Notes: a model not told the origin generated them from the letters alone. A stretch of 64,000 nucleotides of DNA from Rhodovarius crocodyli (GCF_004005855.1 NZ_SACL01000001.1:434001-498000); one strand, 5' to 3'. Shown: positions 9,075 through 19,794, numbered from the stretch's first letter. Program-made: numbers and translations.

Positions 9075-9100
9075 CCCTCCCAACGACGACGACAGGAGGG
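9075..9100 (-). promoter_or_regulatory. Putative Shine-Dalgarno-sequestering hairpin (riboswitch expression platform)
   Basis: On the minus strand CCCTCC (9100-9095) can pair with GGAGGG (9080-9075), which is the ribosome binding site of the ATG at 9066; the loop is 14 nt. The hairpin lies between the TPP aptamer and the start codon. That position fits translational control, with the binding site hidden when TPP is bound. An alternative pairing with the aptamer was not modelled. Confidence 0.5.
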
Positions 9101-9125
9101 GCGGATCGTGGCGGCCGCTGCGTCC

Positions 9126-9213
9126 CCATCCCTACGCCGGTATCAACCGGATCAGGTTCCGCGGGTCGCGAGGTAACACTCGCCTCTCAGCCCTGTCTCG
9201 GGCTCCCCGTGGT
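9126..9213 (-). promoter_or_regulatory. TPP (thiamine pyrophosphate) riboswitch
   Basis: The minus strand carries the conserved THI-element blocks in order: ACGGGGAGCC, GGGCTGAGAG, a P3 arm extended by a GGCGAG/CTCGC hairpin, ACCCGCGGAACCTGATC, then CCGGTTGATACCGG and CGTAGGGA. These match the CUGAGA and ACCUGAUC...GCGUAGGGA cores of the E. coli thiM aptamer. The element ends about 60 nt before the binding-protein start codon on the same strand. Confidence 0.95.
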
Positions 9214-9241
9214 GACCCGGCCATTGTGCGTGGGTGGGGTT

Positions 9242-9259
9242 GGGGGCGCAAGCGCCCCC
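9242..9259 (-). terminator. GC-rich hairpin downstream of pgk
   Basis: GGGGGCGC and GCGCCCCC form a compact hairpin starting 7 nt beyond the pgk stop codon on the minus strand. No clear U-tract follows, so termination is only suggested. It also lies just before the TPP riboswitch, separating pgk from the binding-protein transcript. Confidence 0.4.
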
Positions 9260-9265
9260 GGTACT

Positions 9266-10456
9266 TCAGGCGTTCAGCGCGGCCACGCCCGGCAGTTCCT
9301 TGCCTTCCAGCCACTCCAGGAAGGCACCGCCGGCGGCCGACACATAGGTCATGCGCTCGGCCACACCCGCATGGCGCAGGGCGGAGACGGTGTCGCCGCC
9401 GCCGCCGATGCTGGCCAGCTTGCCGGCCTCGGTCAGCTTCGCCACTTCCTGCGCGACCGTGACGGTCGCCTTGTCGAAGGGCTCGATCTCGAAGGCGCCG
9501 AAGGGGCCGTTCCACACCAGCGTCTTGCACTCGGCCAGCTTGGCGATGACCGCCGCGACCGAGGCCGGGCCGACATCGAGGGCCATCTGCCCGGCGGGCA
9601 CGGCGTTGGCGGGCACCACGGTGTTGGCGGCATTCGCCTTGAACTCGGCAGCGGCCACCAGGTCCACCGGCAGGATCACCTCGCAGCCGCGCGCCTTGGC
9701 CTTTTCCAGGATCTCGCGCGCGGTGTCGTGCATCTCGGCTTCCTGCAGGGACTTGCCGACATCGGCACCCTGCGCGGCCAGGAAGGTGTTGGCCATCGCA
9801 CCGCCGATGATCAGCACATCCACCTTGGCGGACAGGTTCCCCAGCAGGTCCAGCTTGGTGGAGACCTTGGCACCGCCCACGATGGCCGCCACCGGGCGCT
9901 GCGGGCTGCCGAGGGCCGCATCCAGCGCCTCCAGCTCGGCCTGCATCAGCCGGCCGGCATAGGCGGGCAGGATGCGGGCCACACCCTCGGTGCTGGCATG
10001 GGCGCGGTGGGCGGCCGAGAACGCGTCGTTCACGAAGGCATCGGCCAGCTTGGCCAGGCCCTGCGCCAGGGCCGGGTCGTTCTTTTCCTCGCCCTTATGG
10101 AAGCGGGTGTTCTCCAGCACCAGCACATCGCCGTCCTTCATGGCGGCGACGGCGGCCTCGGCATCCGGGCCCACGCAGTCATCGGCGAAGGCGACGGGCT
10201 GGCCCAGCACTTCGGACAGAGCGGTGGCCATGGGCTTCAGCGACATCTCGGGCACGCGCTGGCCCTTGGGGCGGTCGAAGTGGCTGCACACGATGACCTT
10301 GGCGCCCTTGCCCACCAATTCCCGAATGGTCGGCGCCAGGCGCTCGATACGGGTCAGGTCGGTAATGCGACCGTCGCGCACGGGCAGGTTCAGGTCGGCG
10401 CGCAGCAGCACGCGCGCGCCTTGGGCGTTCAGGGCATCGATGGTCTTGAAGGCCAT
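9266..10456 (-). CDS. pgk: Phosphoglycerate kinase
   Basis: This 396-residue protein has the normal PGK length. The enzyme interconverts 1,3-bisphosphoglycerate plus ADP and 3-phosphoglycerate plus ATP in glycolysis and gluconeogenesis. N-terminal substrate-binding motifs are visible (RADLNLPV, then CSHFDRPKG), followed by LLENTRFH-type [15 protein letters not shown]. The C-terminal nucleotide site includes [20 protein letters not shown] and [16 protein letters not shown] 10456 is preceded by GGAAGAACCC. A long in-frame upstream extension has no PGK similarity and was excluded. It lies downstream of gap and tkt in the same direction. Confidence 0.98.
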   Translation of the reverse strand: MAFKTIDALNAQGARVLLRADLNLPVRDGRITDLTRIERLAPTIRELVGKGAKVIVCSHFDRPKGQRVPEMSLKPMATALSEVLGQPVAFADDCVGPDAEAAVAAMKDGDVLVLENTRFHKGEEKNDPALAQGLAKLADAFVNDAFSAAHRAHASTEGVARILPAYAGRLMQAELEALDAALGSPQRPVAAIVGGAKVSTKLDLLGNLSAKVDVLIIGGAMANTFLAAQGADVGKSLQEAEMHDTAREILEKAKARGCEVILPVDLVAAAEFKANAANTVVPANAVPAGQMALDVGPASVAAVIAKLAECKTLVWNGPFGAFEIEPFDKATVTVAQEVAKLTEAGKLASIGGGGDTVSALRHAGVAERMTYVSAAGGAFLEWLEGKELPGVAALNA

Positions 10457-10533
10457 GGGTTCTTCCATCCGGGAATGAGGATTTTCTTGGTGAGAAGGCA
10501 GTAGCATTCGCGCCGGGGGGCTGCCAGCGGTGG

Positions 10534-11073
10534 CTAGGTCGCGCGATCGCGCGGTGCCTGCGGGGCAGGCGTAGCCCGCGGCGTCAGCTGCAGGATGGTC
10601 TGCAATTGCCCCGCGGTGTTGCCGTTGACCACCGCGCTGTAAGGCCGCCCGGCCTCCAGCAGGAATTGCTGGGACCGCACATGCGGGCTGTTGCCCACCG
10701 TTCCGATCTGGAAGCGGATGTTCGCCTCGCGCAGCCGTGCCTCGAGCTGGGTGATGACCGCGCCCGCATCGGCGCGCGGCACGATCAGGGTGCAGATGCC
10801 GTTCTCCTCCACCGCCAGGATCATGCCCGCATCGGGAACGGAGACATTGTAGACGGTGGGCGGCATGACGCCGCGCCAAAGGCGCTGGGCGTATTCCGGC
10901 GGAACCGGGCGGATGCCGGTGCGGGCCAGCATGTCCCGCAGCGTGTCCGGACGCCCGGCATGGCGCACGCAATGGGTGACGAAGGTGGCGGCACCCCGTT
11001 CAGAGGTGCTCTCGGGGGTGCCCTGCGCCAAGGCCGCCACGGGCACCAAAACGAGCAGCAGGCCCAGGCGCAT
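10534..11073 (-). CDS. Secreted hypothetical protein
   Basis: A 179-residue protein with a clear signal peptide ([17 protein letters not shown], cleavage after residue 17). I do not recognise the family with confidence. Features: a pair of Cys residues (THCVRHAG and NGICTLIV), a segment [20 protein letters not shown], and a Pro-rich C-terminus. ATG 11073 is preceded by a GGGGGGACT stretch. It sits between gap and pgk, behind the gap terminator, so it may have its own promoter or be a later insertion into a tkt-gap-pgk block. Location is probably periplasmic. Confidence 0.7.
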   Translation of the reverse strand: MRLGLLLVLVPVAALAQGTPESTSERGAATFVTHCVRHAGRPDTLRDMLARTGIRPVPPEYAQRLWRGVMPPTVYNVSVPDAGMILAVEENGICTLIVPRADAGAVITQLEARLREANIRFQIGTVGNSPHVRSQQFLLEAGRPYSAVVNGNTAGQLQTILQLTPRATPAPQAPRDRAT

Positions 11074-11086
11074 CGCCAGTCCCCCC

Positions 11087-11115
11087 AAAAGAAAAGGGGG
11101 CGTTTCCGCCCCCTT
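11087..11115 (-). terminator. Rho-independent terminator downstream of gap
   Basis: On the minus strand, AAGGGGGCG (11115-11107) pairs with CGCCCCCTT (11102-11094) across a GAAA tetraloop-like turn, and TTTTCTTTT runs from 11095 to 11087. The stem starts 6 nt after the gap stop codon. Confidence 0.88.
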
Positions 11116-11120
11116 CCGTC

Positions 11121-12140
<1,020 letters not shown>

Positions 12141-12153
12141 AGTCCGTCTCTCC

Positions 12154-14193
12154 TCAGAGTCGTTTCTGTACCGCCGCGACCACCGCGGCGGGGGTAATTC
12201 CGAAATGCTCGTACAGGGTCTCGGCCGGGGCCGAGGCACCGAAGCCGGTCATGCCGATGAACACGCCATCGGGGCCCAGCAGGCTGTCCCAGCCGAAGCC
12301 GAGAGCTGCCTCGATGCCGACGCGCAGCGCGGTGCCCAGCACCTCGGCGCGGTATTCGGGCGCCTGGGCGTTGAACAGCTCCCAGCAGGGCAGAGAGACG
12401 ACGGCGGTCGGAATGCCCTCGGCCTCCAGCGTCGCGCGGGCGGTCATGGCCAGCGAGACCTCGCTGCCGGTCGCGATCAGCGTGGCGCGGCGCGGGCCCG
12501 AAGCCTCGGCCAGCACATAGCCGCCGCGGGCGGAGCGGTTCTCACCGGCATCGTCGCGCAACGCCGGCAGGCCCTGGCGGGACAGCGCCATGATGGACGG
12601 GCCATCCGCGCGGCGCAGCGCCAGTTCCCAGCACTCGGCCGTCTCCATGGCATCCGCCGGGCGGAACACATGCAGGTTCGGAATGGCGCGCAGGGCGGGC
12701 AGGATCTCGACGGGCTGGTGGGTCGGCCCATCCTCGCCCAGGCCGATGCTGTCATGCGTGCCGACATGGATCACCCGCGTGCCCATCAGCGCCGCCAGGC
12801 GCAGGGAGGGACGGAGGTAATCCGAGAAGATCAGGAAGGTGCCGGAATACGGGATGATGCCGCCATGCAGCGCCATGCCGTTCATCGCGGCGGCCATGCC
12901 GTGCTCGCGCACGCCCCAATGGACATAGCGGCCGGAAAAATCGCCCGGACGCACGGGCGGGATGCCCTTCACGTCCGTGTTGTTGGAACCGGTGAGGTCG
13001 GCGGAACCGCCCACCATCTCCGGCACGTTCGGCACCAGGGCGGTCAGGGCCTGCTGGCTGGCCACGCGGGTGGCGAGCTTGGGCTTGGTCTCGGCCAGCT
13101 TCTGGCGGTGGGCGGTCAGCGCCTCCTGCCAGTTGTCCGGCAGCTTGCCGGCCATGGCGCGCTCGAACTCCGCGCGCATCGGGTGCTTGGCCAGGCGCTT
13201 CAGCCAGGAACGGCGGGTGCCGCTGCCACGGCTGCCGGCCTGCTCCCACAGGGCCTTGATACCCTCCGGGATCTCGAAGGGCGGGTGGTTCCAGCCCAGC
13301 GCCGTGCGCACGCCCGCGATTTCCTCGGCACCCAGCGGCGCGCCATGGCTGCCGGCGGTACCGGCCTTCTTCGGCGCGGCGAAGCCGATGATGGTGCGGC
13401 AGGCGATGATGCTGGGCTTGCTGCTGCGCTGCGCCCAGCCGAGCGCGCCGGCCAGTTCCTCGGGGTTATGCCCGTCGATGCGCTTCACCGCCCAGCCATA
13501 GGCCTGGAAGCGCTTCAGCACGTCCTCGGTGAAGGAGACGGCGGTGTCGCCGTCGATCGAGATGTGGTTGTCGTCCCACAGCACGCACAGCTTGTTCAGC
13601 TTGTAGTGGCCCGCCAGCGACGCGGCCTCGTGGCTGATGCCTTCCTGCAGGTCACCGTCGGAGGCGATGACCCAGGTGCGGTGGTCCACCAGAGACTTGC
13701 CGAAGCGCGCGGCCAGCATGCGCTCGGCCATCGCCATGCCCACGGCGGTGGAGATGCCCTGGCCCAGCGGGCCGGTCGTCATCTCAATGGCCGGGTGCTC
13801 CCCGAACTCGGGGTGGCCGGCGGTCGGGCTGTGCAGCTGGCGGAAGTTCTTGATGTCCTCGATGCCCATGCCGGCATGGCCGGTCAGGTGCAGCAGGGAA
13901 TACAGCAGCATGGACCCATGGCCGGCCGACAGCACGAAGCGGTCCCGGTCGGGCCAGCGCGGGTCGGCGGCGTCGAACTTCAGGGCCTTCGTGAACAGGG
14001 CGGTGGCGGCATCGGCCATGCCCATCGGCATGCCGGGGTGGCCGGACTTGGCTTTCTCGACCGCATCCATGGCGAGTACCCGGATGGCATCGGCCATGCG
14101 GCGTTCCTCGGTCACGGGTCGGGCCAGCAGCACGGCCTGGGCCGCCAGAGCGGCGCTGTTGTCAGAGGGGATGTCGGAGGCGGCCAAATTCAT
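12154..14193 (-). CDS. tkt: Transketolase
   Basis: A 679-residue TPP-dependent enzyme transferring two-carbon ketol units in the pentose phosphate and Calvin-type pathways. Motifs: [13 protein letters not shown] near the N-terminus, the TPP/Mg site [10 protein letters not shown]-like [15 protein letters not shown] with [10 protein letters not shown], and the pyrimidine-domain segments [13 protein letters not shown] and [18 protein letters not shown] 14193 is preceded by GAGAGAGTG. It is the first gene of the tkt-gap pair. As a TPP enzyme it gives a loose link to the thiamine riboswitch further along the strand. Confidence 0.97.
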   Translation of the reverse strand: MNLAASDIPSDNSAALAAQAVLLARPVTEERRMADAIRVLAMDAVEKAKSGHPGMPMGMADAATALFTKALKFDAADPRWPDRDRFVLSAGHGSMLLYSLLHLTGHAGMGIEDIKNFRQLHSPTAGHPEFGEHPAIEMTTGPLGQGISTAVGMAMAERMLAARFGKSLVDHRTWVIASDGDLQEGISHEAASLAGHYKLNKLCVLWDDNHISIDGDTAVSFTEDVLKRFQAYGWAVKRIDGHNPEELAGALGWAQRSSKPSIIACRTIIGFAAPKKAGTAGSHGAPLGAEEIAGVRTALGWNHPPFEIPEGIKALWEQAGSRGSGTRRSWLKRLAKHPMRAEFERAMAGKLPDNWQEALTAHRQKLAETKPKLATRVASQQALTALVPNVPEMVGGSADLTGSNNTDVKGIPPVRPGDFSGRYVHWGVREHGMAAAMNGMALHGGIIPYSGTFLIFSDYLRPSLRLAALMGTRVIHVGTHDSIGLGEDGPTHQPVEILPALRAIPNLHVFRPADAMETAECWELALRRADGPSIMALSRQGLPALRDDAGENRSARGGYVLAEASGPRRATLIATGSEVSLAMTARATLEAEGIPTAVVSLPCWELFNAQAPEYRAEVLGTALRVGIEAALGFGWDSLLGPDGVFIGMTGFGASAPAETLYEHFGITPAAVVAAVQKRL

Positions 14194-14301
14194 CACTCTC
14201 TCGGGTGCGCGCGGTTCTAGTAGCGGCGCAATGGGCCTTGGGCAACCACATGGCTGGTGCCACAAACCCGCAAAGCCGCGTGATCATTGAAGGAGAGCCC
14301 C

Positions 14302-15381
14302 ATGACCGTGCCCGCAGCCCAGGTTTTCCGTGTGCCGATGCGCCATCCGGGCGATGTCTCGGGCATCGAGGCACTGTTCGAGGCGGGGGCTGCGATTCCC
14401 GCCCAGGTTGTAGCCATCCTGGCCAAGACCGAGGGCAACGGCTGCGTGAACGACTTCACCCGCGCCTACGCCGTGCAGTCGCTGGAGATGATGCTGCACA
14501 GGCATGGGGTCACGGCCGACGTCGCCCTGGTCATGTCCGGCGGCACGGAGGGCGGGCTTTCCCCACACTGGATCGTGTTCGCGGTGGGTGAGGCAGCGGC
14601 CCCCGCGCCGGGCGGCGCCCTGGCCATCGCCAGCGCCTTCACCCGCGACTTCCTGCCCGAGGAGCTGGGCCGCATGCCCCAGATCCGGGAGACGGCTGCC
14701 GCCGTGCGCGCGGCCATCGCCCAGGCCGGCATCACCCGGGCCCATTATGTGCAGGTCAAATGCCCCCTGCTGACCAATGAGCGCATGGCCGATGCCGCGG
14801 CGCGCGGGCAGAGCGTGGCCACCACCGACACCTATGCCTCCATGGGCCTGTCGCGCGGTGCCTCGGCGCTGGGCGTGGCGCTGGCGCTGGGCGAGGTGGA
14901 CGAGGCCGCACTGTCGGACGCCGTGGTGGGTGAGGACTGGTCGCTGTTCTCCGGCGTCGCCAGCGCCTCGGCCGGGGTGGAGCTGACACGGAACGAGGTG
15001 GTGGTGATGGGCATGGCCCCGGGCTGGGGCGGGGATTTGGCGATCGCCCATGACGTGATGGCGGATGGCATCGACTTCCCCGCCGTGCAGCGCGCGCTGG
15101 CCGCCGCCGGGCTCGGCGCCCCCGGCCAGCTTTCCGAGGCACAGCAGGCACAGGCGGTGGCGGTGCTGGCCAAGGCCGAACCCAGCACCACCGGCCGCAT
15201 CCGCGGCGCGCGCCACATCATGAACGACGACAGCGACATCAACGCCACCCGCCATGCCCGCGCGCTGGTGGGCGGCGTGATCGCGGCGGCGGTGGGCCGG
15301 ACGGAGCTGTTCGTCTCGGGCGGCGCGGAACACCAGGGGCCGGATGGCGGCGGGCCCGTCGCCGTGATCGTGCGGCGTTAG
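14302..15381 (+). CDS. Cyanuric acid amidohydrolase / barbiturase family ring-opening hydrolase
   Basis: A 359-residue protein with the three-fold repeated architecture of the AtzD/TrzD/barbiturase family. Each repeat supplies a Ser-Lys pair: Lys42 (LAKTEGNGCVNDFTR) with Ser79 (MSGGTEGGLSPH), Lys153 (VQVKCPLLT) with Ser223 (ASASAGVEL), and Lys291 (LAKAEPS) with Ser339 (FVSGGAEHQGPDGGG). The predicted reaction is hydrolytic opening of cyanuric acid to carboxybiuret, or of barbiturate to ureidomalonate. ATG 14302 follows AGGAGAGCCCC. No biuret or allophanate hydrolase is adjacent, so the physiological pathway is not shown by context. The C-terminus resembles cyanuric acid hydrolases more than barbiturases. 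Confidence 0.92.
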   Translation: MTVPAAQVFRVPMRHPGDVSGIEALFEAGAAIPAQVVAILAKTEGNGCVNDFTRAYAVQSLEMMLHRHGVTADVALVMSGGTEGGLSPHWIVFAVGEAAAPAPGGALAIASAFTRDFLPEELGRMPQIRETAAAVRAAIAQAGITRAHYVQVKCPLLTNERMADAAARGQSVATTDTYASMGLSRGASALGVALALGEVDEAALSDAVVGEDWSLFSGVASASAGVELTRNEVVVMGMAPGWGGDLAIAHDVMADGIDFPAVQRALAAAGLGAPGQLSEAQQAQAVAVLAKAEPSTTGRIRGARHIMNDDSDINATRHARALVGGVIAAAVGRTELFVSGGAEHQGPDGGGPVAVIVRR

Positions 15382-16952
15382 AGGAAAGCGGCCTGCATCA
15401 GGCGCTGGGTATATTCCTCACGCGGGGTCGCGGTCAGCGCCACGGCCTCGCCTTCCTCCACCATGCGCCCGTCCTTCATCACCATGATCCGGTGCGCCAT
15501 GGCGCGCACCACGCGCAGGTCATGGGAGATGAACAGATAGGCCAGCCCATGCTTCGCCTGCAGCCCGCGCAGCAGTTCCACCACCTGCGCCTGCACCGAG
15601 ACATCCAGCGCCGAGGTGGGTTCATCCAGCACCAGCAGGCGCGGCTTCAGCACCAGGGCGCGGGCGATGGCGATACGCTGGCGCTGCCCGCCCGAGAACT
15701 CATGCGGGTAGCGATGCACCATCTCGGGTGAGAGGCCGACCTCACGCAGCGCCTCGACCACGCGGGCCTCGCGCGCCGCCGCCGACAGGCCGGGCTCATG
15801 CACGGCCAGCCCCTCGCCGATGATCTCCCCGGCGGACATGCGGGGGGACAGGCTGCCATAGGGGTCCTGGAACACGATCTGCATGCGTGAGCGCAGCGGG
15901 CGCAGCTCCGCGCGCGACAGGCCCTGGGTCTGGCGCCCCTCCAGCGTGATGGCGCCGGTGCTGTCCTCCAGCCGCAGCAGCGCCAGGCCCAGCGTGGTCT
16001 TGCCGCTGCCCGATTCGCCCACGATGCCGAGTGTCTCGCCGGCGCGCAGGTCGAGCGAGACGCCGTCCACCGCCTTCACATGCCCCACCACCCGGCGCAG
16101 CAGCCCGCGCTTGATGGGGAAATGCACCGCCACCTCGCGTGCCTGCATCACCACGGGGGCGTCGGCGGGCACCGGCTCCGGGCGGCCGCTGGGCTCAGTG
16201 GCCAGCAGCATGCGGGTATAGGGGTGCTGCGGGTTGGCGAAGACCTCGGCGACAACGCCCTGCTCCACCACGCGGCCATCTTTCATCACCACCACCCGGT
16301 CGGCCTGGCGGCGGACGATGCCCAGGTCATGGGTGATGAGCAGCATGGCCATGTTCAGCTCGGATTTGAGCTGCTTCAGCAGGGCCAGGATCTGCGCCTG
16401 GATGGTCACGTCCAGCGCCGTGGTAGGCTCATCCGCGATCAGCAGGCGCGGGTTGTTGGCCAGCGCCGCCGCGATCATCACCCGCTGCCGCTGCCCGCCA
16501 GACAGCTGGTGCGGAAAGGCGCCGAGGCGGTCCGTCAGCTGCGGCAGGCCCGCGCGGGTCAGGGCGGCCTTCACCTCGGCCTCCAGCGCGGCGCCGGAGA
16601 CATCGCGATGCAAGGTGATGGCTTCGGAGACCTGGCGGCCGATGCTGTGCAGCGGGTTCAGGCTGGTCATGGGTTCCTGGAACACCATGCCGGCCACGCC
16701 GCCGCGCAGGCGGCGCAGGGCGGCCCCATCGGCCTTCAGCACCTCCACCCCATCCAGGGTGATGCGCCCCTGCGGGTTGCTGCCGCCTTGCGGCAGCAGG
16801 CCCAGGCAGGACAGCGCGGTGACGGATTTGCCCGAACCGGATTCGCCGACCAGCGCCACCACCTCACCGGGTTCGACGGTGAAGGAGACGCCCTCCACCA
16901 CGGTGCGGCCGCGAAAAGCGACGGAGAGGTTCTCGACCGAGAGCAGGGTCAT
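15378..16952 (-). CDS. yejF: ABC transporter ATP-binding protein with two fused ATPase domains (YejF-like)
   Basis: A 524-residue protein with two complete ABC ATPase domains in tandem. Domain 1 has Walker A GESGSGKSV and signature LSGGQRQRV; domain 2 has Walker A GESGSGKTT and signature FSGGQRQRI. Both have Walker B ...LLIADEP or LLVLDEP followed by TTALDV or TSALDV. The fusion is characteristic of YejF, which energises the YejABE importer for peptides and microcin C-type compounds. ATG 16952 shares one base with the yejE stop (TGATG), so it is translationally coupled. Its 3' end overlaps the convergent cyanuric acid hydrolase gene by 4 nt. Confidence 0.93.
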   Translation of the reverse strand: MTLLSVENLSVAFRGRTVVEGVSFTVEPGEVVALVGESGSGKSVTALSCLGLLPQGGSNPQGRITLDGVEVLKADGAALRRLRGGVAGMVFQEPMTSLNPLHSIGRQVSEAITLHRDVSGAALEAEVKAALTRAGLPQLTDRLGAFPHQLSGGQRQRVMIAAALANNPRLLIADEPTTALDVTIQAQILALLKQLKSELNMAMLLITHDLGIVRRQADRVVVMKDGRVVEQGVVAEVFANPQHPYTRMLLATEPSGRPEPVPADAPVVMQAREVAVHFPIKRGLLRRVVGHVKAVDGVSLDLRAGETLGIVGESGSGKTTLGLALLRLEDSTGAITLEGRQTQGLSRAELRPLRSRMQIVFQDPYGSLSPRMSAGEIIGEGLAVHEPGLSAAAREARVVEALREVGLSPEMVHRYPHEFSGGQRQRIAIARALVLKPRLLVLDEPTSALDVSVQAQVVELLRGLQAKHGLAYLFISHDLRVVRAMAHRIMVMKDGRMVEEGEAVALTATPREEYTQRLMQAAFL

Positions 16953-17983
16953 CACAGCCCTCCTGTCTTGCGGGGGTCGAAGGCGTCACGCACGGCCTCG
17001 CCCACGAAGGTCAGCAGGGACAGCACGCCGCCCAGCACCACGAAGCCGGTGAAGGCCAGCCAGGGCGCCTGCAGGTTGTTCTTGCCCTGGTTCAGCAGCT
17101 CACCCAGCGAGGGCGACCCCGGCGGCAGGCCGAAGCCCAGAAAGTCCAACGAGGCCAGCGCCGTGACGGAGCCGGACAGCGTGAAGGGCAGGAAGGTCAG
17201 CGTGGCCACCATGGCGTTGGGCAGGATGTGGCGGAACATGATGGAACGGTCCCCCACGCCCAGCGCCCGGGCCGCGCGCACATAGTCCAGGTTGCGCCCG
17301 CGCAGGAACTCCGCGCGGACCACCCCGGTCAGGCTCATCCACGAAAAGATCAGCAGGAAGACCAGCAGCGTCCAGAACCCCGGCTGGATCACGCTGGACA
17401 GGATGATCAGCAGGAACAGCTGCGGCATGCCGGACCAGATCTCGATGAAGCGCTGGAACAGCAGATCCGTCGTGCCGCCGTAATAGCCCTGGACGGCGCC
17501 CGCCGCGATGCCGATGGCGCTGGCGATGATGGTGAGCGTGAAGCCGAACAGCACCGAGATGCGGAAGCCGTAGATCACCCGGGCCGCGACATCACGCGCC
17601 TGGTCGTCCGTGCCCAGCCAGTTGCGGGCGCTGGGCGGGCTCGGCGCCGGGCGCCCCAGGTCCCGAACCACCGTCGCGTAGGAATACCGAATGGGCGGCC
17701 ACAGCGCCCAGCCGTGCTCCGCCACCTGGCGCTGCAGCTCGGGGTCATGCCAGTCCGCATCGGTGGGCAGGCCGTCGGGCAGGACGTCGCTCTCGGCATA
17801 GTTCACCGCGACCGGGAACAGCCAGTTGCCGTCGACCCGCGCGACCAGCGGGCGGTCATTGGCCACCACCTCGGCGCAGAGTGTCACGGCGAACAGCGCC
17901 AGGAAGATCCACATGGACCACCAGCCCCGCCGGTTGGCGCGGAAGTTCTGCAGGCGGCGGCGCGTCAGCGGGGAAAGCGTCAT
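16952..17983 (-). CDS. yejE: ABC transporter permease (YejE-like)
   Basis: A 343-residue inner-membrane permease. The N-terminus (LTRRRLQNFRANRRGWWSMWIFLALF) and the long periplasmic insert WHDPELQRQVAEHGWALWPPIRYSY, followed by NWLGTDDQARDVAARVIYGFR, are typical of YejE. The DppC-type core follows, with the EAA loop VRAARALGVGDRSIMFRHILPN. The start overlaps the DUF3891 stop by 4 nt (ATGA). Confidence 0.95.
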   Translation of the reverse strand: MTLSPLTRRRLQNFRANRRGWWSMWIFLALFAVTLCAEVVANDRPLVARVDGNWLFPVAVNYAESDVLPDGLPTDADWHDPELQRQVAEHGWALWPPIRYSYATVVRDLGRPAPSPPSARNWLGTDDQARDVAARVIYGFRISVLFGFTLTIIASAIGIAAGAVQGYYGGTTDLLFQRFIEIWSGMPQLFLLIILSSVIQPGFWTLLVFLLIFSWMSLTGVVRAEFLRGRNLDYVRAARALGVGDRSIMFRHILPNAMVATLTFLPFTLSGSVTALASLDFLGFGLPPGSPSLGELLNQGKNNLQAPWLAFTGFVVLGGVLSLLTFVGEAVRDAFDPRKTGGL

Positions 17984-18699
17984 GCGGGCGTCAGCCGGAA
18001 GCTGAGGGTCTCACGCGGGGCATCCGCCAACGCCGCCCGCATCGCCTCGGCATCGGCATAGGGGCCGCGCAGGCGCAGCGCCTCGCAGGAGACGGTGAAT
18101 TCGGGCACCGCCAGCGGCCAGGGGTCCAGCACGGCATGGAAGGGCGACACGCGCGTCAGGGTCGGCCCGCCGCAGGGGAAGCTCTGCTTGCCCCAGCACA
18201 GGCCGAGCGCGATCGCATCCACCATGGCCAGGTTCAGCGACAGGGGCGCCACCTGCTCCTCCGTCACGCCCAGCTTCTGCATGATCTCGGCGCCCCAGAC
18301 GCTTTCGCGCGCGATGTAGCCCAGCAGGGCCGCCGTCGATTCCGGGCTGGGGTCACGCAGGATGCCCATGCGGTAGATGTGGCTGCCATGGCGCAGGACC
18401 AGCAGCCCCGCCCACAGCCCCCAATTGGCCAGGGCGAGGCGCACCCCGTTCTCCCACATCGGCACGTGCTGGAAGCCGGGCACGGCGTTGAAGGCGCGCG
18501 GCAGCCCGGTCGAGGCATCGAATTGCGGCGCCTGTTCCCAGCCCTGCCAGGCGACATCGTGCTGCACGGCGGCGTTCACGACATGGGAGAAGGGTTCCGG
18601 CCGTTCGGCCAGGTTCGCCATCAGCGCGCCCGCCATCACGGCATGGGCGGGCTGCGGGGTGGCCAGGGTGCTGCCGTCGGGTTGGGGCCACAAAATCAT
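17980..18699 (-). CDS. DUF3891 family protein inserted in the yej operon
   Basis: A 239-residue soluble protein. The DUF3891 pattern is visible: an early QPAHAVMAGALMANLAE, HDVAWQGWEQAPQFDASTGLPRAF with conserved His/Asp and Trp residues, and HGSHIYRMG in the middle. The His-rich all-helical pattern suggests a metal-dependent (HD-like) fold, which is inference. The biochemical function is unknown. It abuts the yejB stop upstream and overlaps yejE downstream by 4 nt, so it is made from the importer mRNA. It has no signal peptide and is predicted to be cytoplasmic. Confidence 0.8.
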   Translation of the reverse strand: MILWPQPDGSTLATPQPAHAVMAGALMANLAERPEPFSHVVNAAVQHDVAWQGWEQAPQFDASTGLPRAFNAVPGFQHVPMWENGVRLALANWGLWAGLLVLRHGSHIYRMGILRDPSPESTAALLGYIARESVWGAEIMQKLGVTEEQVAPLSLNLAMVDAIALGLCWGKQSFPCGGPTLTRVSPFHAVLDPWPLAVPEFTVSCEALRLRGPYADAEAMRAALADAPRETLSFRLTPA

Positions 18700-19788
18700 T
18701 CAGCGCCGCCCTTCGAAATCTATACGCGGGTCCACCAGCGTGTAGGTGAAGTCGCTGACGATCTGCATCAGCAGCCCCATGAGCGTGAAGAAATACAGCG
18801 TGCCGAACATCAGCGGATAATCGCGCCGGATCGCCGCCTCGAAGCCCAGCAGGCCGAGGCCGTCCAGCGAGAAGATGATCTCCACCAGCAGCGCGCCGGT
18901 GAACAGGATGCCGATGAAGGCCGCGGGAAAGCCCGCGATGATGATCAGCATCGCGTTGCGGAACACATGGCCGTACAGCACGCGGTGTTCCGTCGCGCCC
19001 TTGGCGCGGGCGGTCTGGACATACTGCTTGCCGATCTCCTCCATGAAGGAGTTCTTGGTCAGCATGGTCAGCCCCGCGAAGCCGCCGATCACCAGCGCCA
19101 CGGTGGGCAGCACCATGTGCCAGGCATAGTCCAGCGCCTGCTGCCACCAGGGCCAGTCCTCGGCGCCGGAGCTCAACAGCCCGCGCAGCGGAAACCACTG
19201 GAAGAAGCTGCCGCCGGCGAACAGCACGACCAGCAGCACCGCGAACAGGAAGCCCGGAATGGCATAGCCCACCAGCACCACCGCCGAAGTCCAGAGATCG
19301 AACTTCGACCCATCATGCACCGCCTTGCGGATGCCGAGCGGGATGGACACCAGATAGATGATGAGCGTGGACCACAGCCCCAGTGAGATGGAGACCGGCA
19401 TCTTCTCCCACACCAGGTCCCAGACCGGGCGGTCCCGGAACAGCGAGCGGCCCAGGTCGAAGCGCAGATAGCCCTTCAGCATCTCCCAGAAGCGCACATG
19501 GGCAGGCTTGTCGAAGCCGAAGGTGCGCTCGATCTCGCGGATCACGGCGGGGTCCAGGCCCCGGGCGCCGCGATAGCCGCTGTTCTCGTTGTTGCCGGTC
19601 GGGCGCCGCACCTCGCCCCCGCCCTCGCCGGTCAGCCGGCCCATGGTCTGGCCCTGGCCGCGCAGCTCCTGGATGGCCTGTTCCACAGGCCCGCCCGGCG
19701 CGAATTGCGCGACCGCGAAATTGATCAGGATGATCCCGAACAGTGTCGGGACCAGCAGGGCCAGCCGGCGAAGGAGATAGGCGCCCAC
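18700..19788 (-). CDS. yejB: ABC transporter permease (YejB-like)
   Basis: A 362-residue inner-membrane permease beginning [20 protein letters not shown], as in DppB/YejB proteins. The YejB-specific insertion after the first helix ([13 protein letters not shown], then about 40 variable residues before [19 protein letters not shown]) is present. The EAA loop is [25 protein letters not shown]. Six membrane segments are predicted. It starts 6 nt after the yejA stop. Confidence 0.95.
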   Translation of the reverse strand: MGAYLLRRLALLVPTLFGIILINFAVAQFAPGGPVEQAIQELRGQGQTMGRLTGEGGGEVRRPTGNNENSGYRGARGLDPAVIREIERTFGFDKPAHVRFWEMLKGYLRFDLGRSLFRDRPVWDLVWEKMPVSISLGLWSTLIIYLVSIPLGIRKAVHDGSKFDLWTSAVVLVGYAIPGFLFAVLLVVLFAGGSFFQWFPLRGLLSSGAEDWPWWQQALDYAWHMVLPTVALVIGGFAGLTMLTKNSFMEEIGKQYVQTARAKGATEHRVLYGHVFRNAMLIIIAGFPAAFIGILFTGALLVEIIFSLDGLGLLGFEAAIRRDYPLMFGTLYFFTLMGLLMQIVSDFTYTLVDPRIDFEGRR

Positions 19789-19794
19789 CCGGAA

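Noticed and set aside
9067-9129. Upstream start for the family-5 binding protein
   Set aside because: It would begin inside the TPP riboswitch and place a non-signal stretch before a clear signal peptide.
10457-10972. Long in-frame extension upstream of pgk
   Set aside because: It has no resemblance to PGK, overlaps the signal-peptide gene on the same strand, and the ATG at 10456 has a good ribosome binding site.
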